A DNA stretch of 64,000 nucleotides, from positions 1,882,501 to 1,946,500 of the forward strand of contig NC_060028.1 of assembly GCF_021134715.1 (NCBI RefSeq). Reading direction: 5' to 3'. This document shows, piece by piece, positions 11,501 to 23,005 of this stretch; positions within the stretch are counted from its first letter, which is position 1; the number at the start of each line of letters is the position of its first letter. A program made the translations under genes and the position numbers. Under the pieces are notes generated by a model that did no database searches, was not told where the DNA came from, and saw only the letters and a program-made list of their open reading frames with translations. Source of the DNA: Daphnia pulex. Taxonomy: Eukaryota; Arthropoda; Branchiopoda; Diplostraca; Daphniidae.

Positions 11501-11703
11501 CTGATGTCTGGGGTAGTAGTACCTGGAATGACGTAATCACCTTCCGTTTCTCTCGCAATCAAATCCGACCACGATTGTTGCTGCATCCGCTGACGGGCTA
11601 GTTGTTGGACGCCCAACAACATTTGGCCATTGCACATGATTAATGTCAGGGATAACAGAAATGCACTAAAGAAAAAGTACTGGGAACTACAATAGTTCAT
11701 CAT
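8585..11703 (-). CDS. NRF-6-like membrane acyltransferase (nose resistant to fluoxetine family)
   Basis: Eleven exons: 11703-11349, 11270-10781, 10722-10428, 10365-10202, 10133-9997, 9923-9889, 9815-9622, 9556-9415, 9318-9123, 9054-8791 and 8730-8585. They join to 805 residues. MMNYCSSQYFFFSAFLLSLT is a signal peptide; I chose this ATG because a TATA box on the minus strand near 11795 excludes the longer frame. An extracellular Cys-containing NRF domain occupies residues 25-280. An acyltransferase-3 domain with about ten membrane helices follows, beginning with GIRFLSTCWVVLGH (about 349-362), whose His is the usual catalytic candidate. The tail is acidic and hydrophilic. Family members (C. 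elegans NRF-6 and NDG-4, insect homologues) act in lipid or drug transport across epithelia; the true substrate is unknown. No defect is seen. Confidence 0.9.
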
Positions 11704-12962
11704 TTTAGCGGAATAGTTTTGTGCGCAGCAGTAGCTGGACTGCCCTCTTCCACTTGGCCAGCTGAATTGTGCTAAATATGAGATGCGGCTACCGTTTTTA
11801 TAAACGGTCGAGGCTGTTGGAGATGGGCGGATATTGAATAGGTCAACGAAATGAGAGGACAATATAAGCGCTGTACAGATACTTTTGAGATTTCCATGTG
11901 AGAATAGAATGGTTATCTGCTTTCCATATTTCCCCCCTCCTCTGTCTTAGGGTTCTTCTTGTGTTAATATTAACTTAGGCTGCTGCTCCTGTTGATATAG
12001 TATAGGCCTACTTGACTGTGTAATACTTTGTACGCGCGACCCAGTTGTAGGGTGCCAAGCGTTATGTAACACTAACTTGTGTTTATCAATTTTGGGATAT
12101 TGTGTTTGCCCAGTCACTTCCGCTGAAGATTGAAGCGTCCATCACCATTAGAGTTTCGTCATCAACATGTACAGAGGCTTATCTTTCTATACATAGGCTT
12201 ATGGCTACTTGTGGAAGAGGATTTTTTGGGGCGGAGGTGGACGTGACTTGAGTTATTAGGTGTATAACTGTATATACCCAGTTACCCACTATACAAGTAG
12301 TATCGACAATTATATAGGGTGGGGGCGAGGTGCTGGGCATGACTCGGCAGAATATTGTTATCTTAAAAACTATTTGCCATGCATATTTAGACGAGTCCCT
12401 AGTTCATCGTTATCGTCTTAAATATCAGTGTCGCGTACCCACACAGCTAGATATGGAACTGACAATAATTTTCTGCGGTGCTTTTCTGCATGGGTTTGAG
12501 CCCTATCTCTAATTACAGTTGGCGTACATCGGTAGCAAAACCAACAGAGTGATATTGTGGATTTATTTAGCATATTAATAAGTTGATGAATTGTGGATTA
12601 TGAGCGTGTATTGAAATAACACCTATCACAAAAATTACAAAAGAAATCCGGCAACGGCCACGAGCAGACGGACAGCGAAAAAAAAAAAGACAAGTGTCGT
12701 TTTGTTGATTAACTGTTTTTCCGTTTTTCCACTAAAGGGTTCTGGTTAATCAACAAAGTTAGTTCAATCATATTATATCTGTGTGACGGTGTCTACTTAT
12801 AGTCTACTTATTCATCAAGTGAACGTTGTCTTCTACTACAAATAGACGGATATTGATTCCAACTTTATGTTTTGGCAAGTAACCTACCAAATAATTGAAG
12901 TTATATAAGATAATATCGAACATTGAAAGCTAAATAGAGTAAAATGCAAATAATTCATGAAA
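11704..12962. other. intergenic between the two minus-strand genes; promoter of the NRF-6-like gene
   Basis: A TTTATAAAAA box (minus strand, about 11794-11803) suits transcription start for the NRF-6-like gene. The rest shows only short unconvincing frames. Confidence 0.5.
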
Positions 12963-14801
12963 TTATTTTTTTAGAAATCGAGTCTTGATCCATGCGTGAA
13001 TCAATTCGCCAACGAACGCCAGAGTGGATAATAACACAAAAATGGCAAAGGAATAAAAAGCTCCTTGGAGGCTGTCCAAAGAGAAGGCGACCATCTTTTT
13101 CTTGGACGTTTTGGGGTTCCAGGTGACGGCCTTTTTAGCGAACCTGGACCGGTGGTATTCGACCAGACCGGCTTCGATGACTCTTTGAATTTCCCGGTCA
13201 AAGTAGAGCTTCAACGGCGACTCTTTCTGCAGGCCCAGAGCGGCCCTCATCGAGAAAACGCACTCGCTCATCAGGTGGACTCGAGGTCCATCCTGGGTCA
13301 TCGGGTACTGGGTAGCTATCACGTAGCGCAGGTTGTCCAGGTTGGCATCCACCGCCCAGTCGCCGGAATCCATCAGCGAGAACATGTAAGTCAAATTGTC
13401 GTTGGTGACGACTTGGCTGCCCAGTTGCCTCTGCAGCGCATTGTCCGATTTCATCAGGATCTCCTTCATCAACGGGTCGTAAATGATTTTCCGGATGGGA
13501 CTGGCCACCAGCTGCTCGATCGTGTTGATGGGCGCAGGGGTGAATGGAAATGTCATGAAAGAAATCAATCCCGATCGGTAGCCGGTCGACAGAATCAGAG
13601 CGCCGAACAGCCACCAAACGAGAAAAATCCGATTGGCCATCGATCGAATTTCCTGGGCCTGTTGGAGTCCGAACAAATGGCCCCAGACGGTCAAGAAACA
13701 TAAAACTGGGTCGTGATAATAAGCGTCGACCACCGACGACTCGATCGACCATTGGGCTACCAGACGCAGCGTCAAAATGACGAAGAAGATGGACAAGATG
13801 GTGGCGATCCACACTTGGTTGGAGAACGGATAATACAAGGCCGTCCATTTGGGATAAGGGCGAGTGGCCGGCACCGAGAAACACTCTTCGGAAATCTTGT
13901 AATACGAGCTGAATCCGATGATGGATAGACGGGTGTAGTCCATGTACAGATTGCCCAGCGCCACATCGGCCTCTTTCTTCATCAGCGCACCCAAAAGGCC
14001 CGTGGCCGTTAGGTTCTCACCTTCTCCGGAGACGGAGCCCCACATTTCGTTGGGCGACACGGGGAAATAGTCGAAAGTGAAGTTCAAATCGCTGGCCAGA
14101 ACTTCCATGAGCGAAGGCTCGATGCCGTAGATCGACTGGTTGCTGATGAACACAACCGGCGGGAAATTCAAAGTTGCCACTTTTAAATTACGGCCCATCA
14201 GATTTCTATTAGTTTCAAATCCCAACTCTTTCCTGCTGACATTCGATTTGCGCAAGAGTTTGACCCGATTGATTTCGTTGTTGATCATCCAGTGACGAAT
14301 TTCTCTGAGACCTTTGTGACGTTCCCGAAGGATCAGGACGATGATTTCGCTCTTCATCTTTGTCAACCAGAGATCGGCCCAATTGGGCGCCATCTCGGCT
14401 ACGATAACTATTTGAGAGGCGTAGATGCAGTCGGTCAGCTGATGGTGAATCCGCCCTAGTTCCTCCGGATGACGACTGAAAATGATGACGTTACTGCAAG
14501 CGATGGCTCCCAAGTTATTCCATTTGCTTTTGCTCCTTGCGCAGTCTTGTAAAACACTTTGATTGCTAGAAAGTAAAATGATTGGATTCGAGTAGCTAAG
14601 TTGGAATAATTCCTCCGACAGGTCCTCCAGCTCTTCGTCCCAGGAGAGTTGGTCAAAAATGACAACGATACTCGGACAGACGGGATTTTTCAGCGTTAGG
14701 ATCAAATTGAACAGTTGATTTCCTTCCAACGGAGATGAAGGATTTGCAAACAAGGCTAGCACCAGAACGGTGAGACCCACGTAATGAATAGTTTTAGTCA
14801 T
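12963..14801 (-). CDS. divergent ionotropic receptor (IR), single exon
   Basis: This is one uninterrupted frame of 612 residues. A signal peptide (MTKTIHYVGLTVLVLALFA) is followed by an N-terminal region and the S1 half of the ligand-binding domain (LKVATLNFPPVVF, YGIEPSLMEVLASDLNF, about 200-250). Next are M1 (WIATILSIFFVILTL), a pore region, M3 (IFLVWWLFGALILSTGYRSG, followed by LISFMTFPF) in place of the SYTANLAAF motif of true glutamate receptors, the S2 half and M4 (YSFAIFVLLSTLAFVGELI). This architecture is the arthropod IR chemoreceptor family, which forms ligand-gated cation channels in sensory neurons, usually with a co-receptor. The lack of introns fits the rapidly expanding divergent IR class. 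The ligand cannot be inferred. Large overlapping frames in 13065-13884 are shadows. Confidence 0.92.
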   Translation of the reverse strand: MTKTIHYVGLTVLVLALFANPSSPLEGNQLFNLILTLKNPVCPSIVVIFDQLSWDEELEDLSEELFQLSYSNPIILLSSNQSVLQDCARSKSKWNNLGAIACSNVIIFSRHPEELGRIHHQLTDCIYASQIVIVAEMAPNWADLWLTKMKSEIIVLILRERHKGLREIRHWMINNEINRVKLLRKSNVSRKELGFETNRNLMGRNLKVATLNFPPVVFISNQSIYGIEPSLMEVLASDLNFTFDYFPVSPNEMWGSVSGEGENLTATGLLGALMKKEADVALGNLYMDYTRLSIIGFSSYYKISEECFSVPATRPYPKWTALYYPFSNQVWIATILSIFFVILTLRLVAQWSIESSVVDAYYHDPVLCFLTVWGHLFGLQQAQEIRSMANRIFLVWWLFGALILSTGYRSGLISFMTFPFTPAPINTIEQLVASPIRKIIYDPLMKEILMKSDNALQRQLGSQVVTNDNLTYMFSLMDSGDWAVDANLDNLRYVIATQYPMTQDGPRVHLMSECVFSMRAALGLQKESPLKLYFDREIQRVIEAGLVEYHRSRFAKKAVTWNPKTSKKKMVAFSLDSLQGAFYSFAIFVLLSTLAFVGELIHAWIKTRFLKK

Positions 14802-16039
14802 CGCAACTCTTCTCTCTCGCCACGGCTAAAAGAGTGCGGGTGTATCGCTTACTGCCGGCTTTTTAAAGGCTATTTTTTAAATTAATCGATATCCAATTAT
14901 TCTACTTAATGACTACTATTACAGTCTCCAAGTCATTAGAACTCGCATATAGATAGGAAAAGCAAAAAGGTTTCATTGCGAGCGTCAATCAAGTTAATGT
15001 ACTCCGCCTAGAAAATACCAATTTAGCTTCTTAATTCATTTCACTTTCATTGGCTTTGGTAGTTGACAGTGCCACACCCGTGAAACCTAAACTCAATTTC
15101 TTCTTCTTTTGTGAGCCAGTTTACTGTCAATCAAAGTGTTCGTCAAGCGAAGAGTCGTCACGCTTGAATAATTGTACAGGTACAGGGCATTAACGTTAAC
15201 GCCACTCTCATCGCCCTGCGGTTCTGCAATCCAAAACTTAATTGAAAAACGCGCCTAATTGAGCTCACCAAAATAGGAATCGCCCAACACCATCTAGCGA
15301 AGAAGGAAACAAACACACAATGCTGTCATCTAGCATCAATAACGAAAAAAACAAGAGGGTAAATTTGCATTTTGCAAGGCTGTCAGAATCAGTATTTTCA
15401 ATAATCTAGGTCGTTGGCTGATCGTTCAAGCGTTAAAAAAATGTAGAAAAGTTCAACAGTTCAACTTCTAATTTTCATATTGGAATGCAAATGTGCAATG
15501 AAAATGTGAGAGAACAGCATCGTTAATCTAAAACCTGGCAATGTCGGGTTGGACTACCAAAATATCGTCAAAGAACTGAAAGAAGATGGCGGGAGGTGGG
15601 CAATATCATGTTTTATTTCATATCAGACCATTGCAAGTCCGCAATACGATGATGTTAAACCATTCTGGGTAAAGATTACATTGCAATATGTTCGCTGTGT
15701 AATGCTTGAATATTTTAATTCCTAAAGTACGTAATCATTTTCATAATCAGTCAAAGTCGAAGTTACCTTCGAAATCAGTGTAGACAGAGCAATCGCTTTG
15801 ATATTCGTGAACGTTTTTTTTACAAGCAAACTGATTATGTACCTAGATCCTTGTGACATAGCATATTTCTTTAATTTCATGTTCAAAGGGCTATATGATG
15901 TATATTAACAATCCAAAATGCCATAAATAGTACATTGCCCACCAAACCGGAGATGATTTTGTTTGATTCAGCAAACTTTGGGTTTACGAAGTTAAACAAA
16001 GAAATGAAGGTGAACTTTTAATTTTCTAGTTGCATATTT
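14802..16039. other. intergenic upstream of the IR gene
   Basis: There is a TATA-like TTTAAAAAG about 65 bp before the IR start on the minus strand. No other feature is supported. Confidence 0.5.
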
Positions 16040-16700
16040 TTAATCTGTGATTCTATAACTGTTTGAAATTAGGTTCCGAGAGCTCCAGTGATTGCCACTG
16101 ACCCACTGTTCATCTCCAGTTCAACAGCAGCTGCCAAATGGTCCTAGGATAATGAGCGCCTGTTTAGTGTAACTGATTCGACAATTACTTGCTTGGCCGT
16201 TTGCTTCGCATCAGAGTGGTCCTAGTTCGCCCACCGTTAATCCGGTTGAACAAATCGAGTCGCAAACGGGAACTTCTGGTGGTTATTCCATGGAAATTAG
16301 TGGGTGCAAATTATGACTATTGGAACTTAAATTAAACGGTAATTTTTGTTTTATTTTGTTACTACTTTGAAAATAGACTTGGAATTAGAATTCCGTGAAG
16401 TGCTGCCAAGTTTGGATCGTGGGCCAAACCATTCATCGGGCTGAAGAAAATTTATTTCTCTTGGATGCGCAACAGCTCATATGTCTCATCCAGGAGCAAC
16501 TCGCTTACTGGTCCTCACTGGAATCAATCCCATTGAAATGGGAATGGGAATCCAGCATAGAAAACCATCAGCCGAATTTTCCAGTGTCGTACCGAATTAG
16601 ATCGGTGCCCATCTTCGAAATCGGAAGCCGCTGCTCCAGTCAATCTACTAGACAGCTTTCAACCCTTTCTTTCAATCGGCAAGCGGTAAAAGATTAATTT
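16040..16700 (+). other. possible decayed coding sequence
   Basis: Stretches with coding-like composition alternate between frames: Gln/Pro-rich PVQQQLPNGPRIMS near 16115, SGPSSPTVNPVEQIESQTG near 16215, and Ser-rich segments near 16480-16660. No continuous frame or consistent splice set joins them, and I cannot name a parent gene. A relic of a low-complexity transcription-regulator exon is a guess; chance composition is possible. Confidence 0.2.
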
Positions 16701-17220
16701 TTTCTATATTGTGATTATCTGAAGTTGTGAATTTATTTGTTATTTTTTTTAAATGATGGTAAGAGCACGCTGCCGTAATTGATTTGTTCTTACGGTAAGT
16801 AATCGATCTGGCTTCCCCTGATGTGTTTATTTAACTTTTTATTTTTAATGATGCAGTGTCATAGTGTAAGACTGTTAGTAGTTGTGCGAGTAAGAGTCAG
16901 TTAGATCATGTTAGGTTATTATTGGGCAGTTTTTGTTAGTAAGATTATACAGAAATGTTACAGGATAAGGGTGCTTCAGTCAAAATGTCATTCCCGTTTA
17001 AGTAGTCGACTGAGATCTAGCTCAGTGTTACGTAAAGTCGGAATACGTTAAAATTGATTGCATGAATAATCGATTTTTATTCATGCAAAAGTTAACTGCA
17101 ATTTTGGGGCACGTCTTGGGTCGTGAACTGTATGCGGAAATTCATGAGTCCATATTTTTATGATTTATAGTAATATAGTCAACATTTAAAATAAAGTTAT
17201 GTAAGACGCGAGTTATGTTA

Positions 17221-17350
17221 GACGCGTATGGCGTAGTGGTGAGCGCGTCTGGATTGATCATGAACGGAAAGCCCCCTACTCATTTGGTCTGATAGGGTGA
17301 CGACTGCGGCTTGTCGGGTGTATGCGCCCATGTCACGGGGTCGTCTAGAT
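17221..17350 (+). repeat. tRNA-derived SINE
   Basis: The segment begins with a pol III box A (TGGCGTAGTGGTGAGCGCGT) and contains the same body as the minus-strand copy at 7690-7860 (GCGGCTTGTCGGGTG, ATGCGCCCATGTCA). The homology to that copy defines it as a dispersed repeat. Confidence 0.65.
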
Positions 17351-18189
17351 TAGTACATCTGATCGATTTCGAAATCTTTTTTATTAAAATGGAGCTGTTT
17401 TTTATTTTTTAAGAATAATTAACCACGATAATAATTTGGTAAAATTTAGCACCAAATCTGTTTTGGTAGTTGGTGGTTCCATTCCGACATGGACAAAACC
17501 TTTTAAAAATCCAAATTTCATTTTTATAACTTTTTTTTATTGCTGGAACGTTAAATACCTCGAATTATTTCCAAATTGATTATTTCTTGGCTTAAGAATT
17601 ATTAAAATTCATATGAAAAATAATTGCAAAGTCGAAGCCCAGCAGGAGAGCGTTGGGGAGATGGGTGTATGGGTTATATGTAGGAAAACTTACTATTTGA
17701 AAATTGTACTTGCTAGTGAAACTGCAAAATAATTTTTTGTAAAATAAAATTTTGTTTAAAATTGAATTGTTTTTGTAAGCAAACATGCAGTGCATTACGT
17801 TTTTTTTCTTTATCTAAATCTTTCAGTTACTAAGCTTACTAGAACAGTACCTTAAAGCAACACAAGTAGTTGAATGAATATTAGCACCAAAAGTTGAAAT
17901 GAAATATGCTGTAATGGAAGAAAAGTTGAGTGCACTATAGATGATGTTCATGATTCCCTTGTTATTTCAGTTGGACAACCCGATGACAAGTATAGTTGCT
18001 GCTTGGGGGAGTTTCTGTTAATTTCTTTCTCAGAATTTTACTTGGTGCATCTGTCTGAAATGGTAAGTTAATTAATTATTTAATTTTGTGTTTCCTTTAT
18101 GCTAACCTATCGTATTGTTAACAATCACTGAATCAGCATAGTTTATTGTTCTATAGCATTTAAGTTCTATAAGATAAGCAGTTGTCATT

Positions 18190-18440
18190 AGATGTATATG
18201 ACCGAGTGGTCAACGCGTCGAGAATTTGAGAATTAGCGGCTCCGGAGGAGGCCTCAACGAGGACGAATTGTGTCACTCGGGCGAATCCATGGCTCGATTC
18301 TCTGATTTTGTTGAATTAAAACCCTTTAAATTTAAACGAACAAACACATATGTAGTTTTTACTTTATCTGGTGGGATTTTTTATTTTCTTAAAATTCTAT
18401 GTGAAAGGTTACACAAATCCCATCCGCGATGATGGGTTCA
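18190..18440 (+). repeat. second tRNA-derived SINE-like repeat (different body)
   Basis: TGACCGAGTGGTCAACGCGTCGAG is a Ser/Leu-tRNA-like box A segment. A B-box-like GGGTTCAAATAC lies near 18427. The middle includes GC-rich sequence unlike the AT-rich surroundings. Confidence 0.45.
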
Positions 18441-18749
18441 AATACTAGCTGACTTCAGACTTTTCAATATTTTCAATTCGCTTTAAATTAATTTCCGAAC
18501 AAAATCTGGCCTTTTACCTCTAAAAATGCCTAACATTTTCTTTTTTCTAGTGTAAATGATGATTTGAAACCCAACAATTCGATGCATAATAGTGAATAAT
18601 TTTGGAGTGAACGATTAAGTTAATTATTGGGATTCATTTGCTGTTCAGTGCAACCCTTGAAAAAATTTTAAAATTAGGGGAAAGTTTTACGAAGTCTATT
18701 TCGTGAATAGTTCTATTGTCAGACTTCAGACGAACGTCAAATAACAAAA

Positions 18750-19674
18750 TTACACACAGGACTGGTTATAAAACTGATTTGTTGTTTCAGGTGAATAATA
18801 ACTGTAAAAAGAAGAATACGGATCAGAAACAGTGTTGGAGTAAAAAGTCGAATTTGTCAAAGAAGTTGGATAGAAAGGAGGAGAGTGTTCCCAGTTGTTC
18901 CAGTAGTAGGAGGAATAGTCTTGCTGCTGTGGTTGCTGCTCCGTTCGGAATCCATTCGAGTTATTGAAATTGGACTCGGGACTAACGACGTCTTGTGGAT
19001 AGCTGGTAGCAAGCCATTCGGATTGAAGTGGAGACGACGATGATGATTCGGACGTCGAGTAGTTGATTGGTTCTACGGATGAAACTGCCGAAGGATCCGA
19101 ATAGAATCCAGGAGTAGGAAGGACTTGAGGTGAGACGTAAGTATCTGGAAATTTAAAACAAAAGACGTTAGTAAATTAATCACAGAAATTTCTTCATCCA
19201 ATAGAGACTAACCTTGTCGACTTTGACGAGAAACGTAAGGCGTTGATCGACGATGTTGGCGATTTGTTTCACGAGTTAATGTCGGGACTCGTGAAGATCC
19301 AAGTTGGCGTGCACGTCGACGGCGATTCTGAAACCACCACTGATGCAATCAAGAAGAGAAATTAATTTCAGGTAATTGATTTAAAAAGTAAAAATCAAAA
19401 TGCCATACCATAATCGATTTCTCAGAGACGCCAATCAACTGGGCGATGCGTCGGCGACCTTCTCGATTGGGAAACGGATCTCTGTTGAACTCTGCGTCGA
19501 GTAGCTCCAGCTGGACCTCGTCGTAAAAGTGGCGCTGACGACCTGATGCTGAAGAAGACTTCGTGGTGGAAACAACTGGATAATAATCTGAAAGTAAAAA
19601 TTAACATTAAAATATTTCCTTCGTAAATAAGTGATTTGAGTGAAGAAAGAAAGTAAATTACCGTAACTATTCAT
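18750..19674 (-). CDS. paired-like homeobox transcription factor
   Basis: Four exons (19674-19662, 19587-19409, 19339-19213, 19144-18750) join in phase to 237 residues. The homeodomain spans about residues 19-78: R5, L16 and F20 are present, helix 3 reads SEKSIMWWFQNRRRRAR, and W48, F49, Q50, N51 and R53 are intact. The intron between homeodomain codons 46 and 47 is the position typical of paired-class genes, and Q50 fits the PRD-like group. Residue 47 is Trp instead of Val/Ile, which is unusual because position 47 touches DNA. The C-terminal half is Ser/Tyr/Gln-rich (EQQPQQQDYSSYYWNNW), resembling an activation domain. No paired domain is seen. Longer frames in this region are in the wrong phase. 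The ortholog is not identifiable by eye. Confidence 0.88.
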
Positions 19675-22497
19675 AGTTAAAGAGTCAACGATACAAATTA
19701 AGCACTCAATTAATTAAACTAATGTGCACAACTGCGAACAGACACTGGTAACTGACCTTAGAGGAAGAGGCAGTAGCGAGACGTGCAGTGAACAAAGACC
19801 AAAGATGGAATGCGGAATTTCAAGTTTTAAGGGGGGTTTATATGGATAAAATTTTTTGGACAATTTGACCTCCTTCGCCATTGGTTGTAAAACTAGAAAA
19901 ACCTGACAAATACTTCCTGCCGCCACTTCCGCGCGTGGCAGGATTATCCTTCTCTTTCCAACTGTGGCGGCGAAGGATTAGGGGATTATGACTTGGGTTA
20001 TGTAATGGTGCGGAGTGGGCGTTATGTTTGACGAGATGATCGGTTTTTTAAATCTGTATAATCCATCGTGGATTTTCTTGTCGGGATCCCTCAAACATTA
20101 GTTGCCAAAACCTCGCCCATGTGACATGCGATTGCCAAACGGCTCAATCTTGTAAATGGATGTCACTTAATTGACAATTCTTTTCTTATTTTTTTGTTTC
20201 TTGAAGTCCATTATGTTGATCCGTATGGATCATGTTTTTATTAGGAGATCTGTTTCGTTCTTTGGCGCAGTGGATGCTCTTTTTCCGACTTCAAATGTAA
20301 AAATAATTACCAGTCTGGCCCCTTTTTACTTTATTCAACCTTTTCGTCTTTATTGTACGAACTTAAATCCTTCTCGTTGGTTTTATAGGGATTGTTTACA
20401 TGTTTATATTTTCGTGAATAGAGAGGAAAAACTGAGTGGTAAAATAAAAATGCCCCATTCCTTCTAAACGCTGTATTCATTAACCTAATAACTAAGCAAT
20501 TGAATTTATTTGAAAAGTTTTCTGAATTTTCCGCAAGTATGAAAAGCCATGAACCCGAAACAACAACAACCTCCCCTCTCCAGTTTTATTCTTGCTGGAG
20601 CGGAATATTTTTTTTCTGTAGAGAAATTAAATCTATTATTAATCCATTGAAGATTATCCAGGCGGAAGTACTCAATCGTCATTGCTGTCCAGGATCAACA
20701 GCTTATTAGGAGATTTACTTAGGTATTAACCTTGCGGTGTTTCTTCTCGTCTTTGCCAGCTTATCAGATAATCCAAAATATCCAGCCAGCTCAGCGTTTG
20801 ACTTCTCAAAGGTACCCAACTGAAAATGTGATTGTTAAACGAAAAGTAATTGATATGATTTCTGTATAAGCAAAGTTTGTAGAAACCCAGAAGGAAGGAC
20901 AGAAGGAAATGTTATAAAAACCACTTTGATTATAAAATTCAGGAGAAAAAAAAAGGTTTTGCTGGTATGAAAATCGTATAGCATTTATGTTTTTCTTTTT
21001 CGCTTAATTAAAAATTCAATTTTCTTTGCTTTGTTTCCTCTCAATGCAGGCTTCGTTTACACCTTTCTCCCGTGGCAAAAACCATTCGATGCCGTAAGTT
21101 AGGACTACAGTGACCCAACGACACCAGCCCCTTGAAGGTGGCAGTCACGACATGAGGTATGAAAACCTGCTTACACTTTTGTCAATTATTAGTGGGGGAA
21201 TCCCCTATCGTGCAGCTGCTGGCTTTCATTACTGTCACTGCTAAATGAAATTGCATTAATTCCCTTGTAAACAAGGATTCTATCGACCAATTTCCCCTCT
21301 TTCTAACCTGTTTCGTTCAGTACGACCGAGCTTATCGCCGTTATTTGTTCAAGTTTGAAAGCGCATGCACATTTGCAATTCGCATTTAATTTAATAAGTA
21401 ATTGATAACCAATATGCAAATTTCAAAAATTTCAGCTAAAATTTTCCTCTGTTTGCACGAACGATGAATTATTCCGCTTTCCCGCACATTATGTATTTTA
21501 ACTGTTTGATTACAGAAATTCTTTTAACGTGGTATTCAAGGACCTAAAGTATATCCGGTTTTAGTATTTTAAAAATTTATATTCTTTCCAAAAAATCGGA
21601 AACTTTTACAGGATCGAAATTTCACATACGCCTGCATTGATGTTAAAATGGACTCTCTGTCTCTTTTTCAACTTTTCCTTGTTGTTTCTCTCAATATTTT
21701 CTGAAACCCATTTTTTTTTACTTTTTATTTAGATAATCAGCATCCCGTTTAACTGGAGAAACTACCGATGTCGGCCGAGTATCTCTTCTTCTCCTTTTCT
21801 TTAAATGTCCTCGTGTTACACCCATGTGAGTGTGGGTGTATTCACGAGGACCCCTTTTTCTCGACTGGAGGATTCAACTCTTCAGCGGATGAAACACTTG
21901 TGTATGGTTCCCAGGCTTTAAGGTAGGACAAATGTGCCTCTATTCTTCCTCTTTTACTATTTGGTGGCGCTGGTTATCGTTAGGCCTACATAGTACGGAG
22001 TACAATTATTCCTGAGCTATGGCGTTGATTGAGGCTGTTTTCTCTTGCCATTTTTGTTTGCTCAATTAGGGTTCGTTAGATAACTCACTTGTAGAACGAC
22101 TGCAGATCAAACCCAATTTTGTACCTCACAATTTTGTCTGTGGGTAAATAATGAAATTCAAGAAATTTTTAACTTTGAACACTTCAAGCGTAGTGCAACT
22201 ATAGAAAATATCATGATCAAGAGGAACCTGCCGCCACACCGGCACCTCCTCGTTAGTCGTTCATAGTAAAAGAAGCCAGTTATTGTCGAACGAAGTAGTT
22301 TATGATGTAAAGTGTATTTTTTTCGTTTAACTTAGATTCTTACAAAAGAGACGGACATCATGACAAGTCTTGATAGGACTCAATTAATAAAACTTGGGAT
22401 ATAAAAGGGAATGATAATATAAGGACGAATGATTTTTCTTAGAAGTGGTCCGTATCTAGTGACATGCGTTACCACGGTAGGTTACTCCTCATAATGT
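19675..22497. other. gene-poor interval between the homeobox gene and the Cys-rich peptide gene
   Basis: Both strands show only short frames without motifs. A TATA-like CCATATAAAC on the minus strand near 19835-19845 may serve the homeobox gene. A strong hairpin is listed separately at 21807-21851. The length and position suggest regulatory sequence, which I cannot demonstrate. Confidence 0.5.
21807..21851 (+). repeat. 45-nt near-perfect hairpin followed by a T-run
   Basis: GTCCTCGTG pairs with CACGAGGAC and TACACCCA with TGGGTGTA, separated by a one-by-two internal loop; the apical loop is 8 nt (TGTGAGTG). CCCCTTTTT follows immediately. It is too short for a usual microRNA precursor. Possibilities are a small pol III transcript, a structured regulatory RNA or a palindromic relic. 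Confidence 0.6.
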
Positions 22498-22942
22498 TTA
22501 ACCTTTACAGCAACGGCCACCGTTGCAGGTCTTGTAGATCACATTGCTCGAGCACTGGGTGCTGTTGCTGCAAGAACCTATAAGAAACATAATCCCATTA
22601 GTCGTTTCCAAAGCATTGAGATTTATACATTTCGTCAAGCCTTGATTGCTGTCTCCAGCGTCATTTATAACTTATTTTTAAACGAAGTGCGTGGTAACTT
22701 ACTGAACAAGCGACAGTAGAACAAGAACTGGTCTCCCGGCTCGTCGGAATTAGAGGGTTCATCTTCAGTGGGTGCCGAGTTGGTGTAGACGACGGCCATC
22801 ACAGCCAAGACGCAAGCAAAGAGCTTTAAAAGATTTACCGAAAAAACAAAAACACAGCAACATTTTAAAAAAGATTTGAAGAAGAGATTGAACTAATTTA
22901 GTTATTGTGAAAATCAATACTTACAAAAAATTTCTGGAACAT
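22498..22942 (-). CDS. short secreted Cys-rich peptide (72 aa)
   Basis: Three exons (22942-22925, 22823-22703, 22577-22498) join in phase. A signal sequence (MFQKFFLFACVLAVMAVVYT) precedes an acidic spacer (PTEDEPSNSDEPGD) and a compact Cys domain with pattern C-x5-C-x5-C-x8-C-x4-CC, ending CCKG. Six cysteines, an acidic propeptide-like segment and small size suggest a knottin-like defence or toxin-like peptide, or a secreted signalling peptide. I cannot name a family. A TATA box lies at 23006-23014 on the minus strand, about 65 bp before the ATG, so the promoter looks intact. No neighbour suggests a pathway. Confidence 0.75.
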
Positions 22943-23005
22943 TTTGGGTTATCGCTGCAACTGATGCTGGACGAGTTGTGATGATAAGCTCAGAGAAAAA
23001 GCTGT

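Noticed and set aside
12330-12512. 60-codon plus-strand frame in the gap between the NRF-6-like and IR genes
   Set aside because: There is no motif, no splice context and no signal sequence.
13065-13884. Long frames of 212 codons (plus strand) and 228 codons (minus strand) within the IR gene
   Set aside because: They overlap the 612-codon IR frame, which has full receptor architecture. Their translations are Arg/Pro/Gly-biased shadows.
19435-19674. 79-codon minus-strand frame over the homeobox exon
   Set aside because: It reads through intron 1 in the wrong frame. The spliced frame gives the homeodomain.
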